Source: Rapana venosa (lineage: Eukaryota; Mollusca; Gastropoda; Neogastropoda; Muricidae). From it: a DNA stretch of 64,000 nt. Both the position numbers and the translations under genes were made by a program. The notes beneath the pieces were generated by a model, which ran no database searches, had not been told where the DNA came from, and worked only from the letters and a program-made list of their open reading frames with translations. How positions within the stretch are numbered: position 1 is the first letter of the stretch; every line of letters begins with the position of its first letter. Below are positions 1 to 12,325 of this stretch, one piece after another. The stretch lies in assembly GCA_028751875.1 (NCBI GenBank), contig CM054138.1, forward strand, positions 37,247,879-37,311,878. Direction: 5' to 3'.

Positions 1-3000
1 TAATAAATTTTTTAGTACTAAATTAATTCTTTTTTTTAATTTTTTTTTTAATAAATCTATTAAATCCATTTTTTATTTTGGGATTTCCCTAGAAGAGAAT
101 AAAATTTTTTTTGCTTGCTTCTTCCTTTCCAAATTTTTTTTCCCCTTTCTAAAAATTTTTTTTTAATAAATTTTAATATCTGATGGCCCTACATTTTAGA
201 TTGAATGCTTTGTTTTTGTGTTTTGATTTTTTTTGAAAATCATCTGTTATTTTTTTTTAAAATTTCAATTTCCTGAAAAAATTTCCATTTCTAAAAGCGT
301 AAATAAATTTAAATTTTGAACACTTGTTTTTTTTGAATTTTTCTAATGACTAAAGCAGGGGTTTTTTTTTTAAATTTTTTTTTTATCTTTTTTAAATAAA
401 ATCAGACAGGGAAACTTCCCCTTCCACAAAACACTAACACCCGCTTTAAACATTCCCCCAGGGCACCAATTTCCCCTAACTATTAACCCCAATCCGTTGA
501 AAAAGTTTTCAAAAAGTTCCAAAATAAAAGGGTTTAATGAATATTACTTAAAGTATTAAATGCCGAATTTATCTTCTTTTAAAAACGACTATAATTATTT
601 AATTCATTTTGTAAAACTTTTTGAATTTAGTAAAATGTTGTAATCTAAAATTAAACAGGGGGCATCTTCAAATATTTGGGGGAGCTTTTTGGGTTTAACA
701 CATTACCATTTTTCATTTTTAATAAATTTTTGTTTTCCCCCGCTTTCCCTTTTTTAAAGGAAAAAATTTTTTTGAACATAACTAAATTTTTAAAAACCAC
801 ATTTCACCTTTTTTTATTTTTTAATTTCTTTAAAATTTTAAATTTTTAAAAACCCTTTTTTTATTTTTTATATCGGGGGAAAAATAAAAATTTAGTTTTT
901 TCTCCACCCAAAATGAAGATCTTTCTTGGGTTTATATTATTTCCAGTAAATTTGATGGTTTTTCCCCTTCAAAAGAATTTTTTTGTTGTTTTTAAATTTA
1001 TTTAAATTTAAAAAATATAATATTTATTAACGCAAAATTAAATTTGGTTTTTTTTCCTGTGATTTTATTTTTCCCTTTCTAAATATTCTTTTCAGGTAAT
1101 CCCAAAAATTTTTTAGATTCGGTAATATATTATAATTTTAACCGCTTTTGGGAAATTTTAATGTAACTAACAAATTTCCATTTATTAAGTTCTGCTGTAA
1201 AAAATTAAAGGGGTTAAATTTCTATTTTTTGGGTAATGTGCCAAAAAAGGGAAAACCATCTGGTATGAATTTTAGTTTTTAAACCCCCGATTCTGATATC
1301 CCATTTTTTTTTCAAACTTTTCACTAATGTTTAATTCCCCAAATTAAAAGGAAAAAATGAAAAAATTTTTCAAATGTACATGTAAATCTCCCCGAATTTT
1401 TATTTTAAATTTCCCTTAAATATTTTAACTCATTTTAAACTGTTTTTTGTTTTTATACATTTTTAAAATATAAAAAATGAACAAATTTAAAAACCCATGC
1501 CCAAACTATTTAAAATTTGGGCCCCAAAATATCCCTACGAAAGATATAAAATTGTTATCTTCAAAAACTTTGGAAAAATGGGGGATTTTTTTTAAAATTA
1601 AAGTTTAAACCTTTCCAAAATTATTTAAAATTTCCCCAATTTAAAAAAAGATTCCCATACCTAGACAATGGAATTCTAATCCAATCCCGTTTTTTTTTCA
1701 AAATCAAAATTAAATTTTTCTATTTGTTGTGCCCACTACAGGCTGTGGAGTTTCTTATGTAAATCCCCTTTTTAAACATTAGACCCTTTAAAATAAAAAC
1801 AATTTATCCAAATTTTAGTTTTATTATCAATTTAGAAGAAATTAAACTGAATTAAAAAAGTTCCATTAAACCCCGGGGAAAAATCACATAAACCATTTAA
1901 AAATCCATAGATCTTAAAAACATTTCAAAAGGGAAAAAGTAATGAAAATTTTTTTATAACAAAAAAGGGCTTTTGACAAACTTAGTAAAATCATGGATTA
2001 GGTATCTTTCTATAAATATTCTCATCGTCTTTATTAAATTTTGATTTCTGGCCAGGGCATACATCATTTCTCCTAATTTCCCCCAAATTTATTTAGGATC
2101 AATTGAACAACCCTCACCCCTAATGCTTTGGGCAAGATTTATTCTTTATAAAAGGGAAAGGATTTAAAACAAGCCGGTGTTTTAAAAAAGGTTTAAAAAA
2201 ATTTATTAAAGGGCATATGTTTGGGGGAAAATTAAGTGCCCCAAGCACAAAAATAGATCAAAATTCTTGAAAGTTTTTGGTTTTACAAAAAAAAATGTTT
2301 AAAATAACTAGAAAAAAGCAATCAATTCTGCAGAAGATTTACCTTTAAGTATCAAAAATATTTAGAATACATTAATATGCCAAAATCGAAAGTTGATTAT
2401 TTCTATAGGGGTTTTAATTTTTTAAATGAAATTTCCCAGTGAATTTTTCAACTTTTAAAATTGGGAAAAATAGCAAAATTTTAATAATAAAAAAATTTTT
2501 AGCATCATCTGATCAAAAAATTAGGATTTTAAACCATCGATTAAAAAAGGCAAAAAAAATACAGTTTTTAAAAAAACCTCCTTTTCCTACTCTCCATCTC
2601 CCTTTTCCTTTTTAAATATAAAAAAAAATTTTAAAAGGGAGCAAGCTCCCAAGATCCCTAAACAAAAAATACAGCTTTAGTTATTGGGAGCATTTCAATT
2701 GGGGGGTTTAAAATTTTTATTTTTAAAAATTTAAAATTTCCCGGGAAAACCCAAAATATTTAAAAACCACAAAAAGTTCCCCCTATACCCAACTACTTTA
2801 ATATCTGTTGATAAAATCCAACAAAATTTGAACCTTTATCCCAGGTAAAGAAACAATTGCTTTTAATCCTAATTTTTTTAAAAATTCAATATTTGATTTA
2901 ATTGTTTTTTTTACCCATCCTTTTAAAACAGAATTTTAAAAATTTTTGGTTTGGGGGGGTGCAAATTCCTGTGATTGGGAAAAACAATAGTGCGATCACA

Positions 3001-5890
3001 AAACCAAAAACTGTTAATAACTTGCCAAAAAGTTTTTTCCTTGTTCTTTATAAATAAAGTTTTAATTCTTTTTAGCTAATGGTTGTATTTTTCATGAAGT
3101 ATTCTGTTTTTTTTTTTCTCTGATTTTTAAATTTTTTGTGTTTTTTAAGTTTTTCTCTATTCCCCACTTAAAGCTTCTTTAAACTAGCTTTTCCCCTTTC
3201 TTCTTTTAAAAAACTTTTAAAACTAGTTTTTATTCTTGTTTTTAAATTCTGAAACTAAATTAGGTCATCTGCTTCTGCTAGTTTTTCTTTTTTTTTCTTT
3301 TTATGTTTCTGTCTAGTTTTTCCCAATTTTTTCTAAATTAAATTTGTTTAATTTCCTCTAAAATTTATTGAAGTTTTTCTAAGGGTTAAAAATTCTTAGT
3401 CGGGAAAATTGTTTTTCGTTGATGTGTCATTAGTTCTAATTTCCCCCCAAAATCTCTTATATTTTTTTAAATTTCTGAAGGTAATTCTTTTCCCTGGGGG
3501 GGGTTTTTCACGTAGGGAGGTTTTGACGAGTTTTCCCCGAAGTTTTTTCAATGCTCGGGGGTCTGCTTGAAAAACCAAATCGATTTTTTGGTCTCTAATG
3601 CTTAAACCCCCTGTCCAGTGTGGGTTTTTTTTAAGAACTTAAATAGGGTCTCGGGTTTTTTTGTTAACTGGACTCTGCCTTCAATTTTTTTTTAGAAAAT
3701 AAACGATCGCCTTTATATTCAAAGTCGTTTGGATAATGGATTTCCCGGGGGTTCTTGTCCTAAAATTTTTATAAAGGAAACTTATTTTTTTTTTTCCCTT
3801 AGTTGTTCTTTTTTGATTGCCATGTAATGTGTTTTTTATTTTCATCAACATCATCTTCAAAAAAATGAAAAATCAAGCATTTCAATGTCTTCCCTCCCTT
3901 CCAAACCCCTTTTTAAGAAGAATTTTTGATCAGAACGCATTTAAAAATTTTTTTGAGAAAAGGGGCGGGGTTTTGGGTTTGGGAAATGTTTTTTGATTTG
4001 GGGGTGTTTTGAGTTCTTTGTTTAAAGTTTTAAAGCAAACACAGTTTCACCAAAACAAAAGCTTTTGGGCCCTAAACAACAAGTCCCAAATTTAATTTTA
4101 AGTGCCGCTTTGTGGCCCCCTGGAAAAAAGGGAAAAGTGAAACGGAGCGGCAGACGAAAAAAAAACCCCCCAACATTGGCTCAAACAAAAAAACGGCGTG
4201 ATCGCCCTTTTTTTCCCAAAAATTTTCATAAACTTTGAGGTATTTTATAAGTATAGTGCTGCCACCCCGGCCATTTAAAAAGGTTTTTAATTTTTCCCAC
4301 CTAACTTCTCCTATAACACCAAAAAGTTGTTTTTCTGGGTCAACGGTTTATGGATGGCCCCCAAACTGGGTTAAGCTATATTCACTTGGTCAACAGTCTG
4401 GCAAAAGAGCTCCTAAAAAAAAAAAAGGGTCAGGCTGTGAAAACGCCTGCACTGATCGGTACTATTGGTGTTTTTGTTTTTTTGAAATCAGAATGTTTAA
4501 AATTTTCCCCACTGGAACAAACATTTTTTTGAGTTCTTTTTTATAGAATAAATTCAGTGAACGAAATTAAGGGGCCCCAGCAAACTGCACAGCGTAGGAC
4601 CACAATAATCGTGACATCTCCCTCAAATTTTTTTTAGTAAGAAATACAGATGGAGATGTTGGTGGGAAAAATTTCTTCCCTTTACGGGGGTTGTGGTCCC
4701 GCTTCCCTTAAATTTTTTCGGATTTAAAAATGGGTGAAATGCAAAAATTCCAACAACATTTCCCTATTGAATTTTGAAGAAAATGAATGTTGCCTTTTCC
4801 GTCCCTTTTAAAATGTTTATCCCTTAAAAATCTTTTTTTTACAAACTTTCCCCAAAATGTTAATCCTTTGGTTCCCAAAAAAAAACCCCCCTTCTTTTTT
4901 TAACCTTTTTTGTGGGCATCAAATTTTTGACTTTAAATATTCATGTAGTTCTTGCCCGGGATTTTGTCTGTTTATTTTCTTTGTTTTTGCTTGTTTCACT
5001 TCAGACAGGTTTTGTTTTGGTTTTTTTTTTAAAGTTTTGGGGAAATTTTTTTTTTGGGGTTTGGTCCCCTTTATCCTTCATTTCCCGCCAAAGAATCAAA
5101 AAACAAAATTTTAGTAGGGTCATGTGTTTTTTGAAAAAATTCATTTGATTTCCCCATTCCAATTTTTTCTGATGGTGTCCCTTGGTGGAAAATGGGGATT
5201 CTGAGCTTGCTCAAAGGCCATACTTTTTTGGGAAATTTTTTAAAATATTCGTTTGTCCCCAGAAAAATCTAAAAGAGTTTTTATGAACTACTTTTTGCTT
5301 TTAAAATTTCCTGTGGGTAAATCTAGGGGATGAAGGACTACCCCAACAAATTTTACTTCTTTTGGGGGGGAAGAAACACTAGCACCGGAAAAATAATAGC
5401 ACTTGAAAAAACCACAAAACACGTCTGCCAGCACGCAAACTCCAAGGAAATGACAAGACCGGTTGCTAACAAAACAAGGCTTGGGGGGAAATGTCGCCCC
5501 TTGTTTATCACATGCTTTTTATCTAGTCTCGTGATTGGAGAAAAAATGTTTAAAACACGTTTTGCGAAAGGGGGGGAAAGACCTGCCTGCAAGTCAAAGC
5601 ACCAGGACTTTTTTAAGCCGCTATTTTAAATTTGGTTTTTGGGTGCATTCCCCATTCCCCAAATTTAATCCCTCCAACCCCTTTTTTTTTTTATGTGTGT
5701 TCCCTTTCCCCTCCACTTGTTTTTTTATTTTTTATTTTACTCCCCCTCCCCCTTTAGGCCCTTTTTTTTTTTGTTTTTTTTTTAAACTTAAAAAAATAGG
5801 GGGTTTTAATGGAAAGGGAAAAATTTTAAAAAAAACCCGATGGGCCCCGAACCCGCCCTTTTTCCCCTTTCCCCTCTCGAAGGCTGCTGT
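1..5890. other. AT-rich homopolymer-laden stretch, no gene recognised
   Basis: This 5.9-kb stretch is dominated by runs of T, A, C and G (for example long T runs near 3110, 3290 and 5760) and has no open frame that looks like a protein, no repeat family seen elsewhere in the window, and no splice-flanked exon. Short frames occur at 3396-3578, 4235-4546 and 5330-5629 but are compositionally biased and unrecognised. The texture changes abruptly near 5.9 kb, where clean retrotransposon sequence begins. I infer a poorly polished contig end or noisy read rather than real sequence at base accuracy, but cannot prove it. The receptor's missing last exon could be hidden here. Confidence 0.6.
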
Positions 5891-5949
5891 TTAAGGTTGG
5901 GGTAGAGTGAGAAGGGGGATTTTCCCTGATTTAAAGCGAGAGAAGCGGG

Positions 5950-8090
5950 ATTTAAAGTGTGTACTAGGGTGGTTTCAGTGCTGTGGATGACGCGATAGGC
6001 AGACTGAAACTCAGGAAGAAGATTGTTGGAGAGAAGGTGGTTGTTGAGCTGTTTGAGAACTACTTTTTCCAGGACTTTAGAAATAAAAGGTAGATTGGAA
6101 ACAGGTCTATAATTCTTCAGAATGTTAGGGTCAAGGTCATGCTTTTTGAGTAGAGGTGTGACTATAGCAGTTTTGAGAGCTGATGAAACATTTCCTGAAA
6201 CAAGAGATGAGTTTAATATTTTCGTGATAGCGGGTATGAGTTGTGGTAGGCACTGTGTGAAAAGAGAAGCAGGTATGGGATCAAGATCACATGATTTTAT
6301 AGTCATTTCTTTCAGAATTGTCATGATTTGTTTCTCACTTGTCGGATGAAAAAAAGGAGAGGAGTTCCAGAGAATTGGGGATCAGGAAGTCCAGGCTGGA
6401 AACGAGTCTGATCCAGTTTGGACCGAATGTTATAGACTTTTTCAGAAAAGAATGCAGAAAATATAGAAGGAAGTTCAGAGTAGTTGTGGATGGAAGGCAG
6501 AGGGCTTGCCTTCACAGATCCAAGAAGAGTAGATGTGAGGGAAAAGAGAAATTTCATAGACATGGCATCAAGAACTTGAGAAGAGTAATACTTTGTTTTT
6601 CTGAAATAATTAAAGATTTGACTTTGTTTACTTGTTTTCGAAAGAGCTGCTTATTAATTTCCGTTTTTGATTTTTGCCAGTTGCCTGCGTTTGCGCTTTG
6701 CGACCAGGATGTCATGGGTGTACCATGGCGCACATGGCCTATCAGGCAGGAGATGGTCAGTGGGAGGTGCATGCTCATCAAGCAGTTGGCTGAGAACATC
6801 ATTGTAGTGTTTAGAGGGGTTATTGTTGTCAGAGGTTTGTGATAGGCGTTCAGCAGCTTGTGAAGAGAAAGTTTGAATATCTATGGCCTTGAGGTTGCGA
6901 CGGGTGACATACTTTTTCTTTCTGATAGGCTTTGCAATGTTTAGAGAGAAAAGAACAGCGGAATGATCAGAAAGTAGTTCATCAGTGATAGATACAGATG
7001 TGATCAGATCTGGGGAAACATCGGTAATTAACCAGTCTAAAATATGTCCTGATCTGTGTGTTGCTTCGTTTACCAGCTGAGAAAGAGAGTGGTTCGACAA
7101 AGAAAGAGAAAGACGTTTGACATCAGAAGAAGACTGGTTATCAAAATGGAAGTTAAAGTCACCGAGAATGATGAGCTTTCTGGGAGAGAGGCTGAAGTGA
7201 TCCAGGAGTGACTGAAACTCTTGATGGAAAATGGAAGATGTCAGAATATTCTTACGGCTTGGAGGTGGACGGTAAAGACAGCAGAAAGTAATAGAGTGGC
7301 CAGGTGTGTTGAAGTTGAGTTCACATACTTCGAAAGATTCAGGTGAGAAAGGAAGGGAGTGACAGAAAGAAAGAGCAGGTTCAAGTGTATCTTTATAAAC
7401 GATGGCAATGCCACCTCCACGGGAAGGTCGGGGAAGAGAAAGAGTTTTATAACCAGGTGGTGTCAGTTGTTTTATTTTCGGTTCATGACCGTGTGGTTTT
7501 AACCAGGTTTCTGTAAGAAATGTTAGATCAATGTTCTTTTAAGAGATGAAATCAGAAATGAGATCAGCTTTACCTTCTGGGCAGACAGATTACACGTTGA
7601 ACAAGCACATGTGAAGGATGTTAGAAGGAGGCAGAGAGGTTGATGATAACTGTGGTGAATTAGGATAACTGTCAGTGGAAGACGATGAAGGCGGTGGTAA
7701 AGATGTGGAGAGTGGAAGAGCAGACAAAAGTTTGGATTGAGAGTCAGGTGTAGAAGCTGGTGAAAGAACTGGGGAAGTTTGGGGGTTTACAGTTTCATAC
7801 ACACCATGATACAAATTATCAGAACACGTTTTATCAAAGTTATAAACACGGGAAGAAGCAGGTGAATCAGAGGGAAGTGAAGCAGTGTTGTCCTTGGTTA
7901 CGGTGGTAGCAGTAGTGACGTCAGAAATGAGGATGGAGACCCCCCTCCCGAAAAGAAAAAAACCAACAACAACCAACGTTGTCTGAAAGCAGGGTCAAAG
8001 TTTTCTTTAATGGTGGGCCAGTGACTGGCAATTTGAAGCGTTAATCTGGCGATGTTTATCTCAGCTGACGAAAAGTTGCTTCCCATCACT
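5950..8090 (-). mobile_element. CR1-like LINE, endonuclease plus start of RT, decayed
   Basis: Read on the minus strand from 8090 to 5950 this is a non-LTR retrotransposon. A Ser/Thr/Pro-rich N-terminal segment (7976-7590) is followed by an apurinic-type endonuclease domain (about 7600-7000) with 'LTFLTETWLKPHGHEP', 'SRGGGIAIVYKD', 'IILGDFNFHFD' and 'DWLITDVSP...SDHSAV', then a linker, then the start of the reverse transcriptase (6324-5990) with 'CDLDPIPASLFTQCLPQLIP', 'NYRPVSNLPFISKVLEKVV' and 'LPEFQSAYRVIHSTETTLV'. The RT stops before the catalytic core. Stop codons (near 7591 and 7542) and frame changes break the endonuclease. Motif style matches CR1/Rex-type LINEs. It is dead and 3'-truncated at the edge of the low-quality stretch. 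Confidence 0.85.
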
Positions 8091-8229
8091 TAATTCATCA
8101 GGAATGCTGTTGTTGGTGTCAAAAAATTCTTCTCCATATTTATGTCACCTGTCTACTATTTGATTTATTTTCATGATATCTTTCCCAACTTTGTCACCTA
8201 GGCTTTGAGTTTGAAGGAACAGGTGACTT

Positions 8230-8740
8230 CCGTTTACTTTTTCAATTTGCTAGAAATGCTCTCTTGTCTTTCTCTGATTATATTTGCAATTGCTATTTGT
8301 GAGCATTCATTTTCTAACCATGAACTTTTGTCTCTTCTGATCTTTGTCCTTGTTTCTTTTCTAAGTTTTCTGTAGTATCGTTTCTGTTTCTTTTCTGGCT
8401 TTTATCTTTTCTCTTGCTAATATTATGAGAACTTCATCACTAATGAAGGGATCTGGTTGGTACTTTTCCTTCTTCCCTAAGTTATTTAAAGGTAACCTCT
8501 GTGAACACTTTCTTCATGTCATTCCAGATTTCTTCTAGTGGAACGTCATTTTCATTCCATTCTTTGAGAAGTACTTCAAAGCGACTGTTTCAATTTCATA
8601 GACACTTTTAGCTCCAGTATAACAAAGCTTGTCCAGATTCTATTTGGAAGGGTCCAGGTGTCTGTTTCTGTTTGACCGCCTTTTGTCAATCCGTATATTA
8701 TCAGGTTGATGGCGACTTTCATCTAATGATCAGACTCATG
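8230..8740 (-). mobile_element. Decayed RTE-like LINE relic (endonuclease-RT linker)
   Basis: Translating the minus strand in pieces gives an 'SDH' followed by a poorly conserved stretch, then 'EWNENDVPLEEIWNDMKKVF' and 'PDPFISDEVLIILAREKIKA'. This is the usual layout between the end of the endonuclease and the RT of RTE/BovB-type elements, where a W..FKE-type helix precedes a Lys/Arg-rich segment. Several stops and frameshifts interrupt it and the flanking domains are absent. The family call rests on pattern rather than a catalytic motif, so it is moderate. The remaining bases to 8980 show no recognisable feature. Confidence 0.5.
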
Positions 8741-8978
8741 TGTATCTCCTTCTGTTCGGGTGCTTAAAAAGTGTAAAAAAGGGATGTGTCTTTAAAAGTC
8801 TTGCTCTTCATTTTTCAAACCAACTATAATGTGAAGTATTGTGTGTAGTTGATGACAGATCTTGCCATAGTCTGTTACGTACTGTTATAATTTTGTCAAC
8901 GTCATGAATACTCAAACCTCCTTTCAGTAGAGGCTATGGCCTTTGTTGAATAAAGTTGTTTTTTCTGATTCCAATTTC

Positions 8979-8981
<3 letters not shown>

Positions 8982-9065
<84 letters not shown>

Positions 9066-9094
9066 CTCTCTGTGTCTCTCTCCTCTCCCCTCTA
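8982..9094. repeat. (CT)n microsatellite
   Basis: A perfect CT dinucleotide run from 8982 to 9060 continues as an imperfect pyrimidine-rich stretch to 9094. It separates the relic above from the next LINE. Confidence 0.97.
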
Positions 9095-9119
9095 TCTTTA
9101 GCTGCAAATGTTTATTAAA

Positions 9120-9830
9120 TGTTTACCCTAAAACTCCAAACACAATGATCTATGGGGAAACGGGATGTTATCCTTTGTATATTGATAGTACTAGAAGGTC
9201 AATTACATACTGGTTCAAAGGTAAGCACGGGTCTTAAAGTGGCTGAAATCATGTTTTTTTGGTATAAAAATGTTAAATGCAAATAGATTTCCCTGGGTAT
9301 TGTTAGTTGACTTTGCCAAGGCTTTTGATGTTATCAATCATAACCTCTTAATTCGTAAAATGGTTTTATACAACATTTCTGACAGTGTTTTATCTCTCAT
9401 AAAATCATTTCTAACAGATCGTACCCATATTGTTTTTCTTGTTAAAGAAGAGCCTGGATTTCTGATCCCAAATTTCAGCGTTTCTCAAGGATCTGTACTT
9501 AGGCCTCTTCTGTTTTCTCTTCATATAAATGATCTACCACTATTCATTACAAAAGGCCTGTGTGAACTATTTGCTGATGACACTTCTCTTCACATCTCTC
9601 ATTCTGACTTGGAACAACTTGCTAGTACTCCATAAGAAAATGCCAATCAATAATAAAGTGGACTGAATTTAACCATCGTTAAATGAACACAAAACAAAAA
9701 AACATGACAATTACATCTCGATAAGATCAACAAAGTATCACTTTTCTGATGGCTCATATTTATCTTGGTAATAATATTGTCAGTGAAGTTAACTCCCATC
9801 ACGTATTGGGAGTCATTAAAGGTAACACAT
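9120..9830 (+). mobile_element. CR1/Jockey-type LINE, RT part, 5' half of a split copy
   Basis: Bases 9145-9225 encode 'GETGCYPLYIDSTRRSITYW', a LINE C-terminal motif seen again near 20740. From 9270 an RT core follows: 'LVDFAKAFDVINHNLL', 'FLTDRTHIVF', 'VSQGSVLRPLLFSLHINDLP' and 'LCELFADDTSLHIS', i.e. the palm motifs with the catalytic ADD. Further on, 'HHVLGVI' (9801-9822) is the usual post-palm motif. The protein line then breaks and resumes at about 11515, so this copy was split by the insertion described next. Several stops show it is inactive. Confidence 0.8.
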
Positions 9831-9832
9831 TC

Positions 9833-9865
9833 TGGGTGACCCCCAGAGTGTTAAGCTGGGGAAAG

Positions 9866-9870
<5 letters not shown>
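9833..9870. repeat. Short dispersed repeat, copy 1 of 3
   Basis: The segment 'gggtgacccccagagtgtta' followed by 'agctggggaa' and CAA triplets has relatives at 36455-36485 and 44612-44660, where a similar 'agctggggaacg' is followed by CAAC-type sequence. It looks like the 3' end of an otherwise unrecognised short retroelement. Confidence 0.5.
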
Positions 9871-9903
<33 letters not shown>

Positions 9904-9985
9904 AAACAACAACAACAACAGTAATAGTAATAAGGATGATTATGGTGATGATGATGATGATAATGATAATAATAATAATAATAAT
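9866..9985. repeat. (CAA)n / (GAT)n / (AAT)n triplet run
   Basis: CAA triplets (9866-9920) grade into GAT and AAT triplets (9940-9985). This is the 3' tail zone of the minus-strand LINE, so the AAT part is probably that element's tail, later expanded. Confidence 0.9.
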
Positions 9986-10110
9986 GTATATAGCGCTGAA
10001 TCTTGTAAAGTAAACAAATCGAAGCGCTTGCATTAAAATCATTTACACACATGCAACCTTCCAGAAAATATTAGAATTAACATATATCAAAGTTGTGCTC
10101 ACACACATGC

Positions 10111-10162
10111 ACGCACATACTCACAAAAATACGCGCGCGCGGGCACCCACACATACACACAC
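10111..10162. repeat. CA-rich microsatellite
   Basis: Interrupted CA, CACG and CGCG repeats within the 3' part of the minus-strand CR1-like element. Confidence 0.85.
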
Positions 10163-11514
10163 ACGTTTAGGTAGGGTGGTGGAGATGAAAGTGGCTGTTG
10201 TAAAATAGAAGACATGAAGGGAAGACATCAGGTAGGGAATAAGTGCATTTTGAAGCAGGATTTGAAAGTGTTAAACGTAGGCTTTTGGCGAAGGGATAGA
10301 GGGAGGTCATTACAGGTGGATGGACCAGAAACAGAGAAAGAGCGACGGCCAACAGTGGTTTGTTTGAATCTAGGAGTTCGGAAGTGCAGTGTCAGCGGCT
10401 GAACGACGGGAACGAGATGGAGTGTACAGGTGAAGACAGTTACAGAGATAAGAGGGTGCAGTTTTGTGGAGACATTTGAAACAGAGGGTATTGATCTTAT
10501 ACCTCACTCTTTGTGAGAGGGGCAGCCAGTGAAGAGATCGCAAAAGAGGAGTGAGCGATGTTGTCAGATTTGTTCTTTCTTAGGCCTAGTCGAGCAGCAG
10601 AGTTTTGTATGCGTTGGAGGGAGTTGATGGATGATGCTGGTAGACCAGCAAAAAGAGAATTACAGTAGTCTAAACGTGAAAGAATGAGAGATGTGACAAG
10701 CTTGGATGTTGCATCAGTGGATAGATATTTGCAAATTGCGCTTATGCACTGTAATTGATAGTATCAGGACTGGCAGGTCTGGGTCATGAATTTTTTCTTG
10801 GAGAGTGTGTTGTCCAGAACTACACCTAAATACTTCACAGAGCTAGACAAAAAGTTCTGATGTATTGCCGAATTCTATTGAAGATGTTGTGATGGAGGAA
10901 AGTTTTATGTTCGGTCCCTATTCGGTCCCTATGAGCATAGCTTCGGTTTTATCTGCGTTTAACTGTAACTTGTTCTGAGTCATTCTGCCTTGAAGGCAGT
11001 AGGCCATGTTTGTCAGGAAGGAGGGCAGTTTCTCAAGAGTGTCACTGCATTGAAGCTGCACTGTCACTGCATCATCAGCACAGACATGATGATCGGTATG
11101 ATGGCGGTTTATTATCTGTGAGAGTGGAACAGTGTAGAGAGTAAAGAGAACAGGGCCCAGAACTGATCCCTGTGGGACTCTGCATTCCAGTTTGACAGAT
11201 TTTGATTGAATTTTGCTGACAATTACTTTCTGTAATCGGTCTGTGAGGTATGAAGTAAGCCAGGTAAGGGCTGTGCCATTAATACCAAACGTGATCTATG
11301 CTGCAGATAAGTGAAGAAGAGTGAAAAGGGAGATTTTTCCTTCATCAGAAGCAAGTAGAAGTGTATCTAAAGGGTGGACTAAGGTGGCTTTGGTGCTGTG
11401 GTTGGCGCGATAAACAGACTGAAACAGGGGAAGGAGATTATTGGATTGAAGGTGGTTCAACAACTTAGGACAACCCTTTCAAGTCCTTTAGAGACGAAAG
11501 GTAAGTTAGAGACA

Positions 11515-11990
11515 GCATTAATGATAACACTCTCTCATGGTCCTCCCACACTGACAGCTTATGCACGCAAATCTCAGAAATGGTATATAAACTAAAAAAA
11601 TTTAAACATTACTTAGATCTCAATGCTCAAAACAATTTTGTCATGCGCAAATACAGTCTATTATTGATTATGCCTCAACATTGTACGAGTTAGGCAGAGG
11701 TAATAATTTAAAACATCTTTCAGGGATCCATGAGAGGGCCCTTAAACTTACATTATTAAAATCTTCTAGCTTGCCACCTCAAGAATAAATTAAACTAGAT
11801 ATTCTCCCCTTAAACTATCCATTAGAAAACAATACAACTGTTACAATGTAATGGAATACTGAACGGACTTGCTCCAGTTATGGTATCGCAAGATTTCCTC
11901 CTATCAGTCAAACTACACTAATAACAACATACTGATTCAGAAACCAAGGCTTGACATGTACAGAACTAGCCTTTCTTACTCAGGATAAGT
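11515..11990 (+). mobile_element. CR1/Jockey-type LINE, C-terminal half of the split copy
   Basis: Continuation of the 9120-9830 element: 'LSWSSHTDSLCTQISQMVYK', 'LKKFKHYLDLNAQ', 'SIIDYASTLYELGRG', 'LKHLSGIHERALKL' and 'LDILPLNYPLE' appear in order over shifted frames. The order (LSW..H.D, then a Lys-rich helix, then IDYAS, then a HERALKL motif) is that of the CR1/Jockey RT thumb and C-terminus. The join 'HVLGVI' at 9820 to 'TLSW' here would be seamless if the minus-strand insertion were removed. It ends where a SINE begins. Confidence 0.8.
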
Positions 11991-12325
11991 TCTATGTCAC
12001 AATATAGATTGATGTATTCGTGATCTGCTGACTCGGGTTCGATTCTCGTTCAAGAGGATTTTTCTTCTGGAGTTAACATCAGTGCCGACTCCACTTTCCG
12101 TAAAGTCCTTTGGATGAGACTATAAACCGAGGTCCCGTGTGCGAACGCACGCAGAACATCTTGCGCACACGTTAAAACCCGTTCCGTTTTTCGGAAGAGT
12201 AGGCCATTGTGTGTCGGTGGGAACGGATGGACAAAATTGACAAAACTGCATACGCACGGGGACTGGATGAAAAAAGCACATGATTGCTTATTCCATTATC
12301 CTTGAAATAAAAGAAATATATGAAA
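11990..12325 (+). mobile_element. R1 SINE (tRNA-headed, V-domain-like core)
   Basis: The head carries a Pol III B-box-like 'gggttcgattctcg' (12036-12050). The body includes 'ggatgagactataaaccgag' (12113-12132), then 'cccgtgtgcgaacgcacgca', 'ttgcgcacacg' and 'agagtaggccattgtgtg'. The tail ends 'gcttattccattatcc' plus an A/T-rich end. The same body recurs at 23.5, 28.9, 30.2, 31.9, 33.2, 52.8 and 53.6 kb in both orientations, which establishes it as a dispersed family. The 'ggatgagac..taaaccgaggtcc' core resembles the V-domain of V-SINEs; that naming is from memory of the family. Confidence 0.85.

Larger units (their letters stand above)
9830..11515 (-). mobile_element. CR1-like LINE, RT core to 3' tail, inserted in another LINE
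   Basis: On the minus strand, from 11515 down, the pieces read 'LLASDEGKISLFTLLHLSAA', 'TSYLTDRLQKVIV', 'RVPQGSVLGPVLFTLYTVPL', 'CADDAVTVQLQ' (catalytic ADD with C for Y), 'LNADKTEAMLIG', 'LSRLDYCNSLFAGLPASSIN', 'RIQNSAARL' and 'SLHWLPLSQRVRYKINTLCF'. That is the classic CR1 order from palm to C-terminus. The 3' end carries a 'gcgctatata' motif and an ATT-rich tail (about 9960-10030). Flanks 'cattaaaggtaacac' (9816) and 'cattaatgataacac' (11515) look like a diverged TSD, and the interrupted LINE rejoins in sense across it. It is 5'-truncated and full of stops. It resembles the 5950-8090 element where the two overlap. Confidence 0.82.
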
